64,000 nt of DNA from assembly GCA_964608915.1 (NCBI GenBank), contig CAZSQA010000021.1, forward strand, positions 44,221 to 108,220, given 5' to 3'. A model generated the notes under the pieces. It was not told where the DNA came from and did not search any database. It worked only from the letters and a program-made list of their open reading frames with translations. Below, one piece after another: positions 44,255 to 52,757 of the stretch; position 1 is the stretch's first letter, and each line of letters begins with the position of its first letter. The position numbers were made by a program, and so were the translations under genes. This DNA comes from QWQI01 sp964608915. GTDB taxonomy: Bacteria > Planctomycetota > Planctomycetia > Isosphaerales > Isosphaeraceae.

Positions 44255-45328
44255 TCATTTCGTTTCGATGACGCCCGGCAACATTCCCGCATTCATAAGC
44301 GTCGGCGGTCGATACGATGGCTCGACCGTCATGCGATCGATCACCGATTGATGAATGCCGACACCGATCGCAAGCTCGTTCGGATTACCGTCTTCTTCGA
44401 CGCTGTTTTGGGCGTTGCGGCCGAAATTCCGGTAATGGCGGCCGTCTCCCTTGCGAAAGATCCTGCTGGCCAACGCGTAACCGCCGTGGAACATCTCCGC
44501 GAAGGGGTCTCGCAGCTTCGCCAGATACGCGTCCGGCGGAACCGGCTCCCGGCGCAATTTCAATCCGGCCCCTTCGGCCTTCTCCTGCATCCAGGCGAAA
44601 GAAACGCGCGCCAGCGGGTCGTCGGGATAGCCCCCGCCCACGTTCGCATGCGCCCCGACGAACCAGAGCTGCTCCACCTTCTGCCCCGGCTTCTCTTCAC
44701 CCGTCCAGAGCACGGCGTCATAGGCGGCCCGATGCTCGTCCAGTGCCAGTGCCTGATACGCGTTCTCGACGATGCCGGAAAGCTGGGTGTCATGAAACCG
44801 ATACTTGCCGCTGACCGAAAAACTCGTGTGCGGAATGCCCAGTGCGCCGACCGTATCCCATACGCCGATCATGCGAACCTTGACCTCGGCCGAAAAATGG
44901 TCGCGAAACTTGCGGCATGGGTCGTCGTTCGGATGAAAGTCCGACCTGTACAGCTTTTCGGCCTCCCGCAGAAGTGTCGGCGTGACGATGTGAATCAGCC
45001 CGCATTTGCGGATCATGCCCACCAGGCTGCGCGCCGTATAGGCACCCCGGCTGAATCCGAAGACGTAGATTTCGTCGCCTTCTCGATACCGCCGCGCCAG
45101 CCAGTCGTAGCCTTCCTGCAGGTTCCGGCTCAGGCCATAGCCAAACAGACCGCCCGGCAGGCGTTCGAATTTCGAAGTGCCGACACCCGGGTCATAAAAA
45201 AAGGATTGCTGCGTGTCGCCGTCGAAATCACGAATGCTCCGGGCCATCCGGTACACGTTCGTTTCTTTGTGATGGTCATTCCACGTGCCGTCGAAAAGTA
45301 CGACGAGTCGCTGCCCGGTCATTGCCAT
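44255..45328 (-). CDS. DUF2235 alpha/beta-hydrolase (Tle1-like phospholipase fold)
   Basis: A 357-residue protein beginning LVVLFDGTWNDHHKETNVYR, the DUF2235 signature. The nucleophile elbow is GFSRGAYTAR, with Ser93 expected to be catalytic. WDTVGALGIP and GAHANVGGGYPDDPLA complete the usual triad regions. DUF2235 includes type VI secretion phospholipase effectors (Tle1), but also many stand-alone proteins. No VgrG, PAAR or Hcp gene is nearby, so an effector role is not supported here. It is the last of four same-strand genes, preceded by a small one-helix membrane protein. Confidence 0.88.
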   Translation of the reverse strand: MAMTGQRLVVLFDGTWNDHHKETNVYRMARSIRDFDGDTQQSFFYDPGVGTSKFERLPGGLFGYGLSRNLQEGYDWLARRYREGDEIYVFGFSRGAYTARSLVGMIRKCGLIHIVTPTLLREAEKLYRSDFHPNDDPCRKFRDHFSAEVKVRMIGVWDTVGALGIPHTSFSVSGKYRFHDTQLSGIVENAYQALALDEHRAAYDAVLWTGEEKPGQKVEQLWFVGAHANVGGGYPDDPLARVSFAWMQEKAEGAGLKLRREPVPPDAYLAKLRDPFAEMFHGGYALASRIFRKGDGRHYRNFGRNAQNSVEEDGNPNELAIGVGIHQSVIDRMTVEPSYRPPTLMNAGMLPGVIETK

Positions 45329-45379
45329 CGTGTGTTGTCCGATTTCGAATCGCTCACGTGGATCGAAGACGTTCCGGTG

Positions 45380-45685
45380 TCAGAGAAGCCGCACGATCGT
45401 ATAGATCGCCAGCGGCAGAATCGCCAGGCCGATCAGGATCGCGTGACGAAACCTCGACAATTCCGCCTCCCGTGCTTCGTCCAGATAATACCGCCCCGGG
45501 TCGACTTCGACGAGAGCGCCTTTGAGCGTCATCAACCGCACAAGATTGCTTTTCGGCAGGCCGATGCTATCGAGCGTGACGGCCTTCTCGGGCCGATCCG
45601 CAGCCGCGGCACGAAACGCTTCGATGATCTTTCTGCGCTTGCGGGCAATCATTATCGCCGGTACTGGGGAAGTCGTTCCTGCCAT
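45380..45685 (-). CDS. Small protein with helical/winged-helix-like N-terminus and one membrane helix
   Basis: A 101-residue protein with an excellent ribosome-binding site (AAGGAGAA). The segment ARKRRKIIEAFRAA...VTLDSIGL...LVRLMTLKGALVEVDPGRYYLDE looks like a small winged-helix-type module, though this is a guess. A C-terminal membrane helix (about 82-101) follows. It lies 51 bases upstream of the DUF2235 gene and may anchor or partner it. Confidence 0.7.
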   Translation of the reverse strand: MAGTTSPVPAIMIARKRRKIIEAFRAAAADRPEKAVTLDSIGLPKSNLVRLMTLKGALVEVDPGRYYLDEAREAELSRFRHAILIGLAILPLAIYTIVRLL

Positions 45686-45733
45686 GTTCGTTCTCCTTGA
45701 TCATAATTCGCGAACGGGACACCGGTTACAGAT

Positions 45734-45946
45734 TCACAATCTATCATACTTGTCGAGATGCCGTAGCAGCACCGTCCGAAGTACTTCGCTCGAATTCCGC
45801 TGATATTCGGATTCGGAAACCTGAATCAGTTCGACACCCGCTTCGGCCAGAAATGTGTCGAACCGATCGCCGAGATCAGCCGTTTCCTCCTTCGTACCCT
45901 GAGGTCCGATCAGCACGAGATCGGACGATTCGCTGGCGGATCGCAT
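45734..45946 (-). CDS. Small protein of unknown function, overlapping the upstream membrane-protein gene
   Basis: A 70-residue protein from the ATG at 45946, supported by CGGGGAA six bases upstream. It contains SDLVLIGPQGTKEE and a long C-terminal amphipathic part (SEYQRNSSEVLRTVLLRHLDKY). Its first 71 bases overlap the end of the membrane-protein gene in another frame. It could instead be the true C-terminus of that gene after a frameshift, but the ribosome-binding site favours a separate gene. Confidence 0.5.
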   Translation of the reverse strand: MRSASESSDLVLIGPQGTKEETADLGDRFDTFLAEAGVELIQVSESEYQRNSSEVLRTVLLRHLDKYDRL

Positions 45947-46439
45947 CGAATTCCCCGATCGGCGACTCTTGAGATACCGCATCGCCAGCCATGTCGCGCC
46001 TCTCCAGTTCCTTTGAGTGTTCGTATGTCTTCGTGACATCCGGCAATGCGATCCGAAATCGATCGAAATCTCGCCCGAAAAGCTCGAATCCGATCGAAAT
46101 CGTCGCGGGCCGGGGATCGTTCCGCACGATTCGTTCCCAGTGACGCTTCGCGAAACGCGCGAATTGACATTTCGCCCAAAATGCGACGCTTCCCGCGATA
46201 TGAATATCCATGACGAGCAAGAATGCCACCATCGATATCCACAGCAAGCTCGCGATTTCCGGAAGCCTCCCGGCTGGTTCGAAAATCGTCCGATTCGCCA
46301 CCGCGATCAGGGACGTCGTCAGCAGGAACGAAAATCCGATGGCTCCGAACCCTTCACCTTCAGGTCGAGGCAAAGGAAATTCTCGCTTCGATCTCCCGGT
46401 GTGGCATTCCAGGGGCGGGACGTCAGTTTGCGTTTCCAT
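45876..46439 (-). CDS. Membrane protein of unknown function
   Basis: A 187-residue protein with two membrane helices (about 30-50, GAIGFSFLLTTSLIAVAN, and 64-90, SLLWISMVAFLLVMDIHIAG) followed by a hydrophilic domain of about 95 residues. No family is recognised. It is first in the run ending with the DUF2235 hydrolase. The start (ATG at 46439) has only a weak ribosome-binding site. Confidence 0.55.
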   Translation of the reverse strand: METQTDVPPLECHTGRSKREFPLPRPEGEGFGAIGFSFLLTTSLIAVANRTIFEPAGRLPEIASLLWISMVAFLLVMDIHIAGSVAFWAKCQFARFAKRHWERIVRNDPRPATISIGFELFGRDFDRFRIALPDVTKTYEHSKELERRDMAGDAVSQESPIGEFDAIRQRIVRSRADRTSGYEGGNG

Positions 46440-46505
46440 CGTCTTCGACTCTCACGACCTCGCTTTTGGGTCGAAGCTGAACCCTGGCGAATTTCCGGCC
46501 TTTTT

Positions 46506-47816
46506 TCAATCGAGCCTGCCCGCGACGGAACCGTCCGGTTTGCGGACGATCTTGAAAAGCGGGAATTTCGGCGTGGAATTCCGGTTCGGCATGGAACTGA
46601 GTCCGCGCTGATCGATAATCTCGCCTCCTGCGATCGTGATGATCGCACGCACCGTATCCTTTGGAGTTTCCTGAGGAAGTGTGAATATCGAGCCGTCCAC
46701 CCGGGCCACGGGCGCTCTTCTGTTCTTGCCCTCGGCCGTTCCGTAAGGCATGGCGATGCCGCCCGGTGCGCCGAGTTCGGGAAAATCTGCGTCGAAGACG
46801 ATATCCTCAGGCTTCGCCCAGGGGATCTTTCGATCAGGCGACACCGGTGCCAGCATGATCGTGTTCGACGTGCCGTCGGTGATCTCCCTGAAAGACCGGC
46901 CCCCGGGCTTGATGCCGTCGAGCGGCCGGGAGGTATCCTGAATCTTCGCCCCTTCAGGCCGAAAGATCGCTTTTTCACCCACGATCGCCGCGTAATGCGT
47001 AAATGGAAGATCCGACTTGCCGTAAACCGGATCCTGAAATACAGGCACAGCCGTTTCGACCACGGCCTTGTTCTTCGGCGAATCCCACGGCTGCGAAAAG
47101 TCGTAACGATCGTAGAGATCGTTCTGCTCGAGATACGGCAAAATCAGCGTCCGCCACGAGTGCCAGGGCTTACCGTCCGGGCCGTAAATCACGGCTGGTG
47201 GAAAAAATCCGTAAGTGCTTTCGAAATTATGGAACGCCAGCAGGATCTGCTTCATGTGGTTCATCGATTGGGCATAAAACGTGGCTTCGCGCACGGCCGC
47301 GATCGCATTTTTTCCATCGGCCGCTTTTCCTGCATCCATGCGAATGACTTCCGGCAGTTGGCGGAATTTCCGCGACGAAACCGGAAAGACGGGCTTGTTT
47401 CCGATCTCCGCCAGCCCCTCGAACGGATACACCAGAAGCACAGGTCCCGGCCGAATGGCTTTCGCCGCTTCAGGGCCGAAGGTGACGATCGCCTCACCCC
47501 GTTCGAGCATCTCCGTTACGTTCGCCCGAAGCGCCAGAGTAATCGTTTTCGACTCAGGATCCTGCGACAGAAGCAGCGTTTCGCCGCGAGGGATAATCAC
47601 GAGAACGCCGAGATTCGGGTCGAAAGTCAATTTCGCCTTGCCGGCGGCAATGTCGATATTGTCCACCCGAATCGGCGAAAGCTGAGCGGAGTTGAGGATC
47701 GGATAGCTCATCGCTACGTCTCCTTCAGCCCCTTGTCGCTCCTGGGAAATTGCGAGACGGACGGGAGCCAGACTTCCGGCAACGAGAAAAATCGTGGCGA
47801 TGGTCGAAGGTTTCAT
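46506..47816 (-). CDS. DUF1559 (SBP_bac_10) domain protein without a pilin-like N-terminus
   Basis: A 436-residue protein from the ATG at 47816, with CAGGGAAT upstream and a normal signal peptide. Residues about 30-180 form an unassigned domain. From about 185 the DUF1559 pattern appears: NHMKQILLAFHNFESTYGFFPPAV, WHSWRTLILPYLEQNDLYDRYDF, and later EITDGTSNTIMLAPV. Standard planctomycete DUF1559 proteins start with a type IV pilin-like methylation motif directly before NxLKQ; here it is replaced by a secreted domain. The role is unknown. Confidence 0.85.
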   Translation of the reverse strand: MKPSTIATIFLVAGSLAPVRLAISQERQGAEGDVAMSYPILNSAQLSPIRVDNIDIAAGKAKLTFDPNLGVLVIIPRGETLLLSQDPESKTITLALRANVTEMLERGEAIVTFGPEAAKAIRPGPVLLVYPFEGLAEIGNKPVFPVSSRKFRQLPEVIRMDAGKAADGKNAIAAVREATFYAQSMNHMKQILLAFHNFESTYGFFPPAVIYGPDGKPWHSWRTLILPYLEQNDLYDRYDFSQPWDSPKNKAVVETAVPVFQDPVYGKSDLPFTHYAAIVGEKAIFRPEGAKIQDTSRPLDGIKPGGRSFREITDGTSNTIMLAPVSPDRKIPWAKPEDIVFDADFPELGAPGGIAMPYGTAEGKNRRAPVARVDGSIFTLPQETPKDTVRAIITIAGGEIIDQRGLSSMPNRNSTPKFPLFKIVRKPDGSVAGRLD

Positions 47817-48021
47817 GTTCGTATTCCCTGATATTCGCATTTGCCGGGATTTCCGGTTCGTCGCAGTTGCGGATCTCGTCATACAGCAATGCGTTACGTG
47901 CTTGATTCGTTCAGCATGACCGTGCCGGCGCTCCGGGTCAATTGTGAATGGCGGCAGTTTGGATCATAACGGCAACCTGCTGAAACGTGCGACGCTTCGA
48001 ACGTAAACGACAGCGGACTCA

Positions 48022-49224
48022 TCACCCCCTCGGCCCGTCACGATCCGTCAGGAACACGTCCTTCTTCGGGAACTTGTCGAACAGGGCCGCAGGCTGGCCG
48101 AAATTCGCCGCCAGAACGTCGGCCGGGTTGCCCGCGATCCATTGCGACAGGTCGATATTCTGATAAATGCCTGTATTGAAACCGATGAGAATCCTGGCCG
48201 GTGCATCGCCGGTGTTTTCGATCGAATGCCCATAGCCCTGCGGCACATATCCGACGTCGCCGGCTTCGAGCGATTCGACGCGGTATCGCCCATGCGAGCC
48301 GAACATGGTGACGCTCACCGAGCCGGAAATGACATACTGCCATTCGTCGGCCGTCGGGTGCCAGTGCAGTTCGCGCAGGGCACCGGGGTCGAGATCGAGT
48401 ACAACGCCCGTCACCGTCTTCGAAATCGGAAAGCTTGTCGAATCGACTCGCCATTCCCGGCCGCCTTCGAAAGTCCGGTGCGGCGGCTGGGCCAGCAGGC
48501 GGTATTTGTGCGTGAGGGGCGGCGGCTTCAGGCCCTGCAGGGGCGGCTGCGCCGGTTCTGGCGGAACCGGCCCGAAGGCGAAATAGACTTCTTCCTTCGG
48601 AAACGATTCGAAAGCGGCTTCGGGCAGGCCGAAGTTTTTCGCCAGCAGCGATTTCGGCGCGTGGCCGATCCAGTCGGTCACGCTGAAAGTGCCGAATTCG
48701 GAGAAATAGCCGTTATCGAAAATCAAAATGAAATGGCATGGTTCGTTGCCCAGGCACTGGAGCATGTGGCCATGCCCGCGCGGGAAATACCAGATGTCGC
48801 CGGGTTCGAAATCGTTCGTTTCGGCGGAGCCTTCCGGATCGATCACGGTCGTCCGAACCCGGCCTGAAATCACGAACGCCCATTCCGCCGCTGTGGCATG
48901 CCAGTGCATCTCCCGCATGCCGCCGGGCTCGATCTTCATCGAAACGCCCGCGATACCTTTCGAAATCGGCAACTGGGTGACGGTCGCCTCTTTGCCGAAG
49001 CTTGACCGCATGACCTTGCCCGTCGATTTCTCCAGCGCATATTTGAAAGTCGGCAGCTCTTTGCCCGAAACGGCCGGATCGGGCACGTTGTTCTGAAAGC
49101 TGACGTCGCCGCCTTCAGCCGGATCGGGTGCGCCCAGAAACGGAACTGCGGACAGGCCGGCGGCACCGAGCAGGAATTCACGACGTTGGGGCTTCGGCAT
49201 GGCGGGGAATCCGGTCGGTTGCAT
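48022..49224 (-). CDS. oxdC: Bicupin protein, oxalate decarboxylase family
   Basis: A 400-residue exported bicupin (ATG at 49224, or 49200). The Tat-like signal is RREFLLGAAGLS. Each cupin has the metal ligands of OxdC: MHWHATAAEW with GHGH in the first half, and LHWHPTADEW with GYGHS in the second, giving three His and one Glu per site for manganese. In OxdC the N-terminal lid is SENST and its Glu donates the proton; here the lid reads SEFGTF, keeping the Glu but changing the neighbours. Decarboxylation of oxalate to formate and CO2 is therefore likely but not certain. Confidence 0.85.
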   Translation of the reverse strand: MQPTGFPAMPKPQRREFLLGAAGLSAVPFLGAPDPAEGGDVSFQNNVPDPAVSGKELPTFKYALEKSTGKVMRSSFGKEATVTQLPISKGIAGVSMKIEPGGMREMHWHATAAEWAFVISGRVRTTVIDPEGSAETNDFEPGDIWYFPRGHGHMLQCLGNEPCHFILIFDNGYFSEFGTFSVTDWIGHAPKSLLAKNFGLPEAAFESFPKEEVYFAFGPVPPEPAQPPLQGLKPPPLTHKYRLLAQPPHRTFEGGREWRVDSTSFPISKTVTGVVLDLDPGALRELHWHPTADEWQYVISGSVSVTMFGSHGRYRVESLEAGDVGYVPQGYGHSIENTGDAPARILIGFNTGIYQNIDLSQWIAGNPADVLAANFGQPAALFDKFPKKDVFLTDRDGPRG

Positions 49225-49375
49225 TTCGAATGCCGGCAGGAACGAATACTCGACGGTTGAGCGTTTCGAATCCGGTTCGGCCTTGGACGCATCGATCGTA
49301 ACCGATGAGTCGAAGGCCGTGCTATTGGGTCCCGGAAACTGCGGAGTTCTACGGAAGGCCGGATTCTCCAGGTGA

Positions 49376-50032
49376 TCAGGATTTCTTTTTCAACACCGGC
49401 TGCCCCGCGGCGAGGCGTTTGCGGATGATGTCGCACTCAGGCCAGATCGTGTCAGGGTCGTCGTCGGCGAAAACTTCGGGCACGAGGGCTTCCCGCAGGT
49501 CGTCTTCGTCGCCGTTCAGGCTGATTCCGTGCGTTTTCCCGAACACGCTCACATCGTGGTCGACGTTCAGCAGCCATTCGGCCGTCAGATCTCCGACGAC
49601 CCTGAGGCATCCGTGGTTATATTCGCAAAGCACCGGACCTGAGACATGGACGTCGCCCAGAACGATGGCGAACGCGCCGCCTTTGTCGATGCGTTTCGCT
49701 TTCAGATCGCCGGCGACGAACAAAAACGGGCCGCCGTCCAGGTTTTCGTTGATCATTGCCCCTTCGATCGTCAGATCGCCCTCGGCCACGATAGCCACGA
49801 CGTTCTTCTCGCTGAAGGCTTTCGACCAGTCCAGCCGCAGGTCGCCCTTGATGACCGTGCCGGGCGGCAGAACGAGAGCCTTCTGCTTCGCGGGCTCTTC
49901 GAATGCGTACGAGACGTATTCCCGATAGGATCCTGGATATTCAAGTTGCCGTGCGGCGATCGTTTTGTTGAGATCGGCCTTCACCGTGGCGGCGTCGACG
50001 ATCGTACCCAACATGAGTAAAGCGGTTGCCAT
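49376..50032 (-). CDS. Beta-solenoid-like protein of unknown function
   Basis: A 218-residue protein from the ATG at 50032; the longer upstream frame is not protein-like. After an N-terminal helical part, residues about 75-170 alternate short hydrophobic strands and turns: VIKGDLRLDW, VAEGDLTIEGAMIN, FVAGDLKAKRIDKGG, IVLGDVHVSG and VVGDLTAEW. This GDLxxxx periodicity suggests a small bactofilin-like or left-handed-helix-like solenoid. The C-terminus is acidic, then basic (KKKS). It follows the antiporter gene on the same strand. Confidence 0.6.
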   Translation of the reverse strand: MATALLMLGTIVDAATVKADLNKTIAARQLEYPGSYREYVSYAFEEPAKQKALVLPPGTVIKGDLRLDWSKAFSEKNVVAIVAEGDLTIEGAMINENLDGGPFLFVAGDLKAKRIDKGGAFAIVLGDVHVSGPVLCEYNHGCLRVVGDLTAEWLLNVDHDVSVFGKTHGISLNGDEDDLREALVPEVFADDDPDTIWPECDIIRKRLAAGQPVLKKKS

Positions 50033-50185
50033 CGATTTCGATCCTGAATCGCTGTGCGAAAAGCGAACGATTACCCCCGGCGGCGAGCACGCCACGAGGG
50101 GGACGACGCAGTTCTTTACGAGCGATGTGCATGATCGTGACTCTGCCCCGGTGCGGAGTGCGTTCACGCTGTGCCGGGCGAAAGA

Positions 50186-51271
50186 TCAGGCATCGATCTT
50201 GTTCGGGATCGACCGCCAGGCGAGCACGCCAAGCGTAATCAGAGTCAGCGGGAGCACGAAAGCCTGCATGATCGAACTGAAGGCGGGCAGGGCGTCGTGA
50301 TCGGTGGCGTCAAGAATGAGATAACTCGTGTAGAACACGTAGTATGCCAGGAAAAGTATGCCTTCCCAGCGGGCGATGCGGAAACCCGAAAAGAAGATCG
50401 GCAGGCACGCGATGCTTACGGCGATCATGACGGGGATGTCGAATCGCAGGGCGGCTGACGAAACCGGAATGCCACCGGGGGAGACGATGGCCGAAAAGCC
50501 CAGAATGCCCAGAATGTTGAACACGTTGCTGCCGATGACGTTTCCGACAGCGATATCGCGCTCCCCTCGCAGCGTGGCCATGAGGGACGTCGCGACTTCC
50601 GGCAGCGACGTGCCGGCGGCGATGACCGTCAGGGCGATGATCAGCTCACTGACGCCCAGCGATTGTGCCGCGGCCACCGCCCCGGCGACCAGCCAGCGTG
50701 AACCGGCCATGAGCATCGCCAGGCCCAAGATCACCAGAAAGAGATTCGAAATCAGTTGAGCTTGGCCTTTCGGCTTTTCGCCGAATTCCTGCTCGTATTC
50801 CTTTTTGACGTCCTTCGATTCCCGAATGCTCATGCGAATGAGAAACGAAGTATAGGCGACCAGCCCCAGGAGAAGGATCGCCCCTTCGCGGCGTCCGATA
50901 CGGCCGTCCTGAGCGAAGAAAAGTGTGAGGATCGAAACGCCGACTATCAGCGGGACGTCCAGGCGGATGAGCTGCCGATGCACGACGAGCGGCGCGATGG
51001 CCGCGCTTAAGCCCAGAATCATCAGCACATTGAAGATATTGCTGCCGACGACGTTACCCAGGGCGATATCGCCCGAGCCCTTGAGGGCGGCCTGAACGCT
51101 GACGGCGAGTTCCGGCGAGCTGGTGCCCATGGCCACGATCGTCAGGCCGATCACCAGGGGCGAAATGCCGATGGCCGCAGCCAGCCGTGAAGCGCCGCGC
51201 ACGATCGCCTCGGCGCCGGCGATCAGCAGGACGATTCCGATCAGAAACAGGACCGTCGTCTGGAAGTCCAT
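50186..51271 (-). CDS. Calcium/sodium antiporter, CaCA family (YrbG-like)
   Basis: A 361-residue inner-membrane protein with about ten helices in two inverted halves. The alpha repeats are GTSSPELAVS...GNVVGSNIFN (about 50-83) and GTSLPEVATS...GNVIGSNVFN (about 215-250), which form the cation-binding centre of Na+/Ca2+ exchangers. A hydrophilic loop (about 150-170) joins the halves. The length matches bacterial YrbG. It lies downstream of lptG on the same strand after 234 bases, probably with its own promoter. Confidence 0.92.
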   Translation of the reverse strand: MDFQTTVLFLIGIVLLIAGAEAIVRGASRLAAAIGISPLVIGLTIVAMGTSSPELAVSVQAALKGSGDIALGNVVGSNIFNVLMILGLSAAIAPLVVHRQLIRLDVPLIVGVSILTLFFAQDGRIGRREGAILLLGLVAYTSFLIRMSIRESKDVKKEYEQEFGEKPKGQAQLISNLFLVILGLAMLMAGSRWLVAGAVAAAQSLGVSELIIALTVIAAGTSLPEVATSLMATLRGERDIAVGNVIGSNVFNILGILGFSAIVSPGGIPVSSAALRFDIPVMIAVSIACLPIFFSGFRIARWEGILFLAYYVFYTSYLILDATDHDALPAFSSIMQAFVLPLTLITLGVLAWRSIPNKIDA

Positions 51272-51505
51272 GGGGTTCTTTCGAAAAAGGGGACGGACAC
51301 GAATCGCGATTTCGAAGAGTCCGAAGTGAATCGATGCATGCGATCACGAACAAGTCACGACCGCAATCCGGATCGCCGCGTATCCGATAAATGCAATCTT
51401 ATGCGAAACCGTGGAATGGAGAGAGGGGCAAGTCGCCGAAACGATAACGATTTCGGTCGACACGGAGAGCGAAGGCCTTAAGAGCGACCCTGATCGATCG
51501 CTTTC

Positions 51506-52669
51506 TCAGGTCTTGATCTTGTCCCAGCGGGCCACGGCCAGGGTGCCGAAACCGATCATGGGAACCCAGGCCGACATCTCGGGTCGGAAGATGCCGTGCC
51601 CGGCCAGATACTGACAGGCGAAGAGGCTGGCGTAGAACGCGGCCGAAGTGGCCACCGAGAAGCCGAGATTCAGGTACGTATTTCGGGCGAAACCGCCGAG
51701 CACCAGGGGCATGGACAGGGCCATGAGGGCGAACGCCAGCCCGGGCCGCAGGTTACGCTGGTGCAGATAGACGGCGATGTCTTTCTTCTCGTGTTCGTTG
51801 GAGGGGTCGTTCAGGGCCGTGATCAGCTCGGCTGTGCCGGCGAACTGGTACCACTCCGAGGGTTTGCGGATCAGGGTGAAAAAGCTGGCGGAGCTTTGGA
51901 GGAAGTAGGCTTCACCGACTTCTTCAGAGGCATTTTTGGGCTGCGGGAACCCGTCGAGATTTTTGGCGTCGAGCTTCACCAGGACCGGTTCGGTGCCGGT
52001 CAGCGAGGGTGGCGTGAGCTTGGCGCTGCGCATGAGCCAGCCGCCCTTCATCGGCGCGGTCGGGTGGTCCGGCGGGATGTAATAGGCCATGCGCGAAGAC
52101 ATTTCGCCGGTCACGCCGAAAAGCGAGACGGGGAAAGTGACGTAGAAATTGGCGATCGTCAGGTTGTTCCGGTCGGCGAACGGGCCTGAGGAGTGCAAAT
52201 AGACCCGGTTCGAGTCATATCGACCGTAGACTCGCACGAGCTGGCGGCCGTCGTCGTCCGGGTATTTCTGAAGTTCGTTGGCGAAGCGGGGCAGCAGCAA
52301 TTCCTGATTGACGACGGCGATCGAGCTGACGAGCGCGCCTGAGATCATCACCGGACGGATGACCCGCGGCGCGCTGATGCCGGCGGCCAGCATGGCCAGG
52401 AGTTCGTTGTTGCGCTGCACCCACGTGACGGTGAAGATGGCGGCCATCATGCCGATCACGCCGCAGAGCTTGTCGTAGATCATCGTGGTGCGCACGGCGT
52501 AGTACCGCGACATGAACGCCGCCAGCTTGCCGGGCGTATTGTTGATCTTCGTGAATTCGTCGAGGTTGGTGAAAGCATCGATGATGACGTAAAGGCTCGT
52601 CATCGACGTGAAGCAGATGAAGTATGCCTTGGCATATGCCCAATAACGCTGGCGGTCGAGGATCGTCAT
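51506..52669 (-). CDS. lptG: LptF/LptG-family permease (second of pair, LptG-like)
   Basis: A 387-residue membrane protein of the YjgP/YjgQ family. It has three N-terminal helices, a large periplasmic domain (about 125-300) and three C-terminal helices, the layout of LPS-export ABC permeases. The N-terminus RYWAYAKAYFICFTSMTSLYVIID and NNELLAMLAAGIS are family-like, and NLRPGLAFALMALSMPLVLGG begins the C-terminal bundle. It follows the other LptF-type gene by 88 bases. The ATPase LptB is not in the window. Confidence 0.85.
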   Translation of the reverse strand: MTILDRQRYWAYAKAYFICFTSMTSLYVIIDAFTNLDEFTKINNTPGKLAAFMSRYYAVRTTMIYDKLCGVIGMMAAIFTVTWVQRNNELLAMLAAGISAPRVIRPVMISGALVSSIAVVNQELLLPRFANELQKYPDDDGRQLVRVYGRYDSNRVYLHSSGPFADRNNLTIANFYVTFPVSLFGVTGEMSSRMAYYIPPDHPTAPMKGGWLMRSAKLTPPSLTGTEPVLVKLDAKNLDGFPQPKNASEEVGEAYFLQSSASFFTLIRKPSEWYQFAGTAELITALNDPSNEHEKKDIAVYLHQRNLRPGLAFALMALSMPLVLGGFARNTYLNLGFSVATSAAFYASLFACQYLAGHGIFRPEMSAWVPMIGFGTLAVARWDKIKT

Positions 52670-52757
52670 CGCTTGGGCCTTTCGTTCGTCATCGACACTG
52701 CGGCGATTCCTGCGGCCATGACCTTCGTGAACCTCATCGGACGGGACAATTCGGGCG

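Noticed and set aside
44255..45328. A type VI secretion effector reading of the DUF2235 gene
   Set aside because: No vgrG, paar, hcp or immunity-type lipoprotein lies nearby, so only the fold is reported.
46017..47831. A 604-codon plus-strand frame opposite the DUF1559 gene
   Set aside because: The minus strand has clear DUF1559 motifs; the plus translation is Arg/His-rich and featureless.
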